Made by a program: the position numbers and the translations under genes. 14,115 nucleotides of DNA from JBQCEE01 sp051960575 (GTDB lineage: Bacteria > Actinomycetota > Actinomycetes > Mycobacteriales > Jatrophihabitantaceae). The stretch is from positions 1-14,115 of the forward strand of contig NZ_JBQCEE010000001.1 of the NCBI RefSeq assembly GCF_051960575.1, given 5' to 3'. This document shows positions 12,897 through 14,115 of this stretch, in pieces. Position 1 is the first letter of the stretch. Each line of letters begins with the position of its first letter. The notes beneath the pieces are model-generated. The model had not been told where the DNA came from. It saw only the letters and a program-made list of their open reading frames with translations, and searched no databases.

Positions 12897-13558
12897 CCGT
12901 GCTCGTGCAGGATCGCCGCGTACACCGCGGCCTGCGACCGTCGCTCCATGCCCAGCTTGGCGAGCACGCTCGACACGTAGTTCTTGATCGTCTTGTCGGA
13001 CAGGAACAGCCGCTGCCCGATCTCCTTGTTCGTCAACCCCTCGGCCATGAGGTCGAGCACCTCGCGTTCGCGCTCGGTGAGGGCGTCCAGCGTGTCCTGG
13101 TCCGGGTTGCCGGCCTGCAGCCGGGTCATCACCCGGGCGAGCAGTTCGGGTGAGATGAGCGACCGGCCCCGCGCGACCTGGCGCACGGAGTCGATGACGT
13201 CGAACGAGACGAGGTCCTTGAGCACGTAGCCCGACGCGCCTGCCAGCACCGACGCGAAGGTCGCACCCTCGTCGTCGAACGAGGTGAAGACCAGGCAGCG
13301 GGTGGCCGGCAGGGCGGCGCGGATGTCGCGGCACAGGTCGACGCCGCTGCCGTCGGGCAGGTGCACGTCCAGGATCGCGACGTCGGGCCGGGTCGCCAGC
13401 ACGCGGGCGAGCGCGTCGGCGACGGTGCCGGCCTCGCCGACCACCTCGAAGTCGTCGACCGTCGACAGCATGTCGGCGAGCCCGCGACGCACGATCTCGT
13501 GGTCGTCGACCAGGAAGATGCGCACCGGGTCGACGGCCGGGGGCGGCGGGACGGACAC
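12893..13558 (-). CDS. DosR/DevR-type response regulator (NarL/FixJ family)
   Basis: A 221-residue regulator strongly resembling mycobacterial DosR (217 residues). The receiver starts VRIFLVDDHEIVRRGLADML (acidic D18-D19), phospho-acceptor D64 in VAILDVHLPDGSGVDLCR, T92 and K114 (YVLKD). The C-terminal LuxR-type HTH (about 158-221) reads LTEREREVLDLMAEGLTNKE, then SDKTIKNYVSSVLAKLGMER. K189, K192 and N193 correspond to the DosR base-contacting K179, K182 and N183, which predicts recognition of GGGAC/GTCCC-type sites like those found here. GTG 13558 has the ribosome binding site GGAGG about 4-5 nt upstream. It is divergent from the acyltransferase and probably regulates it. Identity as the cluster master regulator is inference from sequence, context and boxes. 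Confidence 0.93.
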   Translation of the reverse strand: MSVPPPPAVDPVRIFLVDDHEIVRRGLADMLSTVDDFEVVGEAGTVADALARVLATRPDVAILDVHLPDGSGVDLCRDIRAALPATRCLVFTSFDDEGATFASVLAGASGYVLKDLVSFDVIDSVRQVARGRSLISPELLARVMTRLQAGNPDQDTLDALTEREREVLDLMAEGLTNKEIGQRLFLSDKTIKNYVSSVLAKLGMERRSQAAVYAAILHEHG

Positions 13559-13591
13559 AGGACCTCCTGGGCGTCGGGTCGTTCTCCGGCG

Positions 13592-13597
13592 AGCGTA
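13592..13597 (-). promoter_or_regulatory. Putative -10 of the DosR-type regulator gene
   Basis: TACGCT on the minus strand fits TAnnnT and the nACGnT pattern. Transcription would start near 13585, with a 27-nt leader containing GGAGG. The 14 bp at the expected box position are a poor match, although GTCCC (13616-13620) and GGTCC (13623-13627) lie next to it, so autoregulation is possible but not clear. Confidence 0.4.
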
Positions 13598-13644
13598 GGC
13601 ACCGGACGTGAGGTCGTCCCAGGGTCCGAGGCGACGACCTCACC

Positions 13645-13668
13645 GGGACTTCCGCCGGGCCGGGTCCC
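13645..13668. promoter_or_regulatory. Additional GGGAC/GTCCC half-sites between divergent genes
   Basis: GGGAC (13645-13649) and GGTCCC (13663-13668) lie between the regulator and acyltransferase promoters, next to the box at 13688-13701. Multiple adjacent sites are typical of cooperative DosR binding at mycobacterial promoters. Spacing between these two halves does not fit one 20-bp box, so they may be parts of weak sites. Confidence 0.35.
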
Positions 13669-13687
13669 GGAGTCGGCAGGGCGCCGA

Positions 13688-13731
13688 TGACCGAAGGTCC
13701 CGTGCGGCGGGGTGGTCCACGCGCGCACGCT
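13688..13731 (+). promoter_or_regulatory. DosR-like box and -10 for the acyltransferase
   Basis: TGACCG-AA-GGTCCC (13688-13701) is followed 25 nt later by a -10-like CACGCT (13726-13731), then 6 nt and GTG 13738, implying a leaderless mRNA. The stretch from the -10 to the start is nearly identical to that of the large kinase gene (6409-6423). No ribosome binding site is well placed for this GTG, as expected if leaderless. Confidence 0.6.
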
Positions 13732-13737
13732 CGAGGG

Positions 13738-14115
13738 GTGACCGACGGGGCGGCTGTCGAGGGGCGCCGCCCCGGGTACCCGCCCGCCCCACCGCAGGGC
13801 CTCGTCGCCGTCCTCGACGGGCCGGCACCGACGACCGCGGCGCTCGCGCGGCGCTACGCCGAGCGGCTGCCCGCCGCGCCGGCCCTACGGCGCAGTGCGC
13901 ACGGCTGGGAGGGGTCCGTCCTCCCCGCGGCCGACGTCGAATTCGGTGGACGGTTGCACCACGTGCGACTGCCGTCCCCGGGCTGCGACGCCCAGCTCGA
14001 GGCGCTGGTCGCGCGGGTGCTCACGACGCGGCTCGCCGGAGCGTCGCCGCCGTGGCGGACGTGGCTGGTCGACGGCCTCGCCGGGGGCCGCTGGGCGCTG
14101 GTGTGCGTCTTCGCC
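13738..14115 (+). CDS. Wax ester synthase/diacylglycerol acyltransferase-like protein (N-terminal part)
   Basis: The first 126 codons of a gene running off the right edge. LVAVLDGPAP (22-31), RLHHVRLPSPGCDAQLEALV (72-91) and PPWRTWLVDGLAGGRWALV (104-122) match the N-terminal half of WS/DGAT enzymes such as Tgs1 of M. tuberculosis (Rv3130c), a DosR-regulon triacylglycerol synthase. The catalytic HHxxxDG motif would follow just beyond the window and cannot be checked. The N-terminus is unusual: the common opening with a LD-x-x-F motif is missing and replaced by a Pro-rich stretch, and RLAGASPPW replaces the more usual RLDRxRPLW. Activity is therefore uncertain. GTG 13738 is set by the leaderless promoter pattern. 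A role in storing acyl chains under non-growing conditions is inferred. Confidence 0.78.
   Translation, partial: MTDGAAVEGRRPGYPPAPPQGLVAVLDGPAPTTAALARRYAERLPAAPALRRSAHGWEGSVLPAADVEFGGRLHHVRLPSPGCDAQLEALVARVLTTRLAGASPPWRTWLVDGLAGGRWALVCVFA

Noticed and set aside
1..14115. tRNA or rRNA genes, CRISPR arrays, insertion sequences, phage genes, attachment sites
   Set aside because: Looked for characteristic repeats, transposase or integrase motifs and conserved RNA stretches; none seen.

Overview
The window is very GC-rich on both strands, with strong third-position G/C bias, GTG starts, start/stop overlaps and several apparently leaderless genes. This points to a high-GC actinomycete (Actinomycetota). 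I cannot name a genus from the sequence alone.

Layout. (1) 1-1714, minus strand: a GT4-family glycosyltransferase overlapping a class I SAM methyltransferase that runs off the left edge. This looks like glycan or secondary metabolism and seems unrelated to the rest. (2) 1823-4557: a PAS / degenerate DHp / receiver protein (minus) divergent from a two-gene ABC-2 exporter (plus). (3) 4568-6258, minus: a universal stress protein (USP) translationally coupled to an Acg-like nitroreductase. (4) 6421-10025, plus: a 944-residue soluble PAS-GAF-PAS-PAS-PAS histidine kinase, then a DosR-like response regulator with an unusual, shortened C-terminus. (5) 10040-12384, minus: a tandem-domain USP followed by a NarL/DosS-type PAS-PAS histidine kinase. 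(6) 12689-12883, plus: a 64-residue unknown protein. (7) 12893-13558, minus: a clear DosR/DevR-type response regulator, divergent from (8) 13738-end, plus, the N-terminus of a wax-ester-synthase/diacylglycerol-acyltransferase-like protein.

Taken together, 1823-14115 resembles a dormancy (DosR/DevR) island of the type known from Mycobacterium tuberculosis: DosR-type regulator, DosS-type kinase, USPs, Acg-type nitroreductase and triacylglycerol synthase. Here it carries extra PAS-based signalling proteins and an ABC exporter.

The strongest non-coding signal is a shared promoter plan. GGGAC/GTCCC-type dyads resembling the mycobacterial DosR box sit 24-25 nt upstream of a -10-like nACGnT or close variant. 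In three genes this -10 lies exactly 6 nt before a GTG start, which suggests leaderless mRNAs. This links the PAS-receiver gene, the large kinase, the second response regulator, the acyltransferase and, more weakly, the tandem USP into one candidate regulon.
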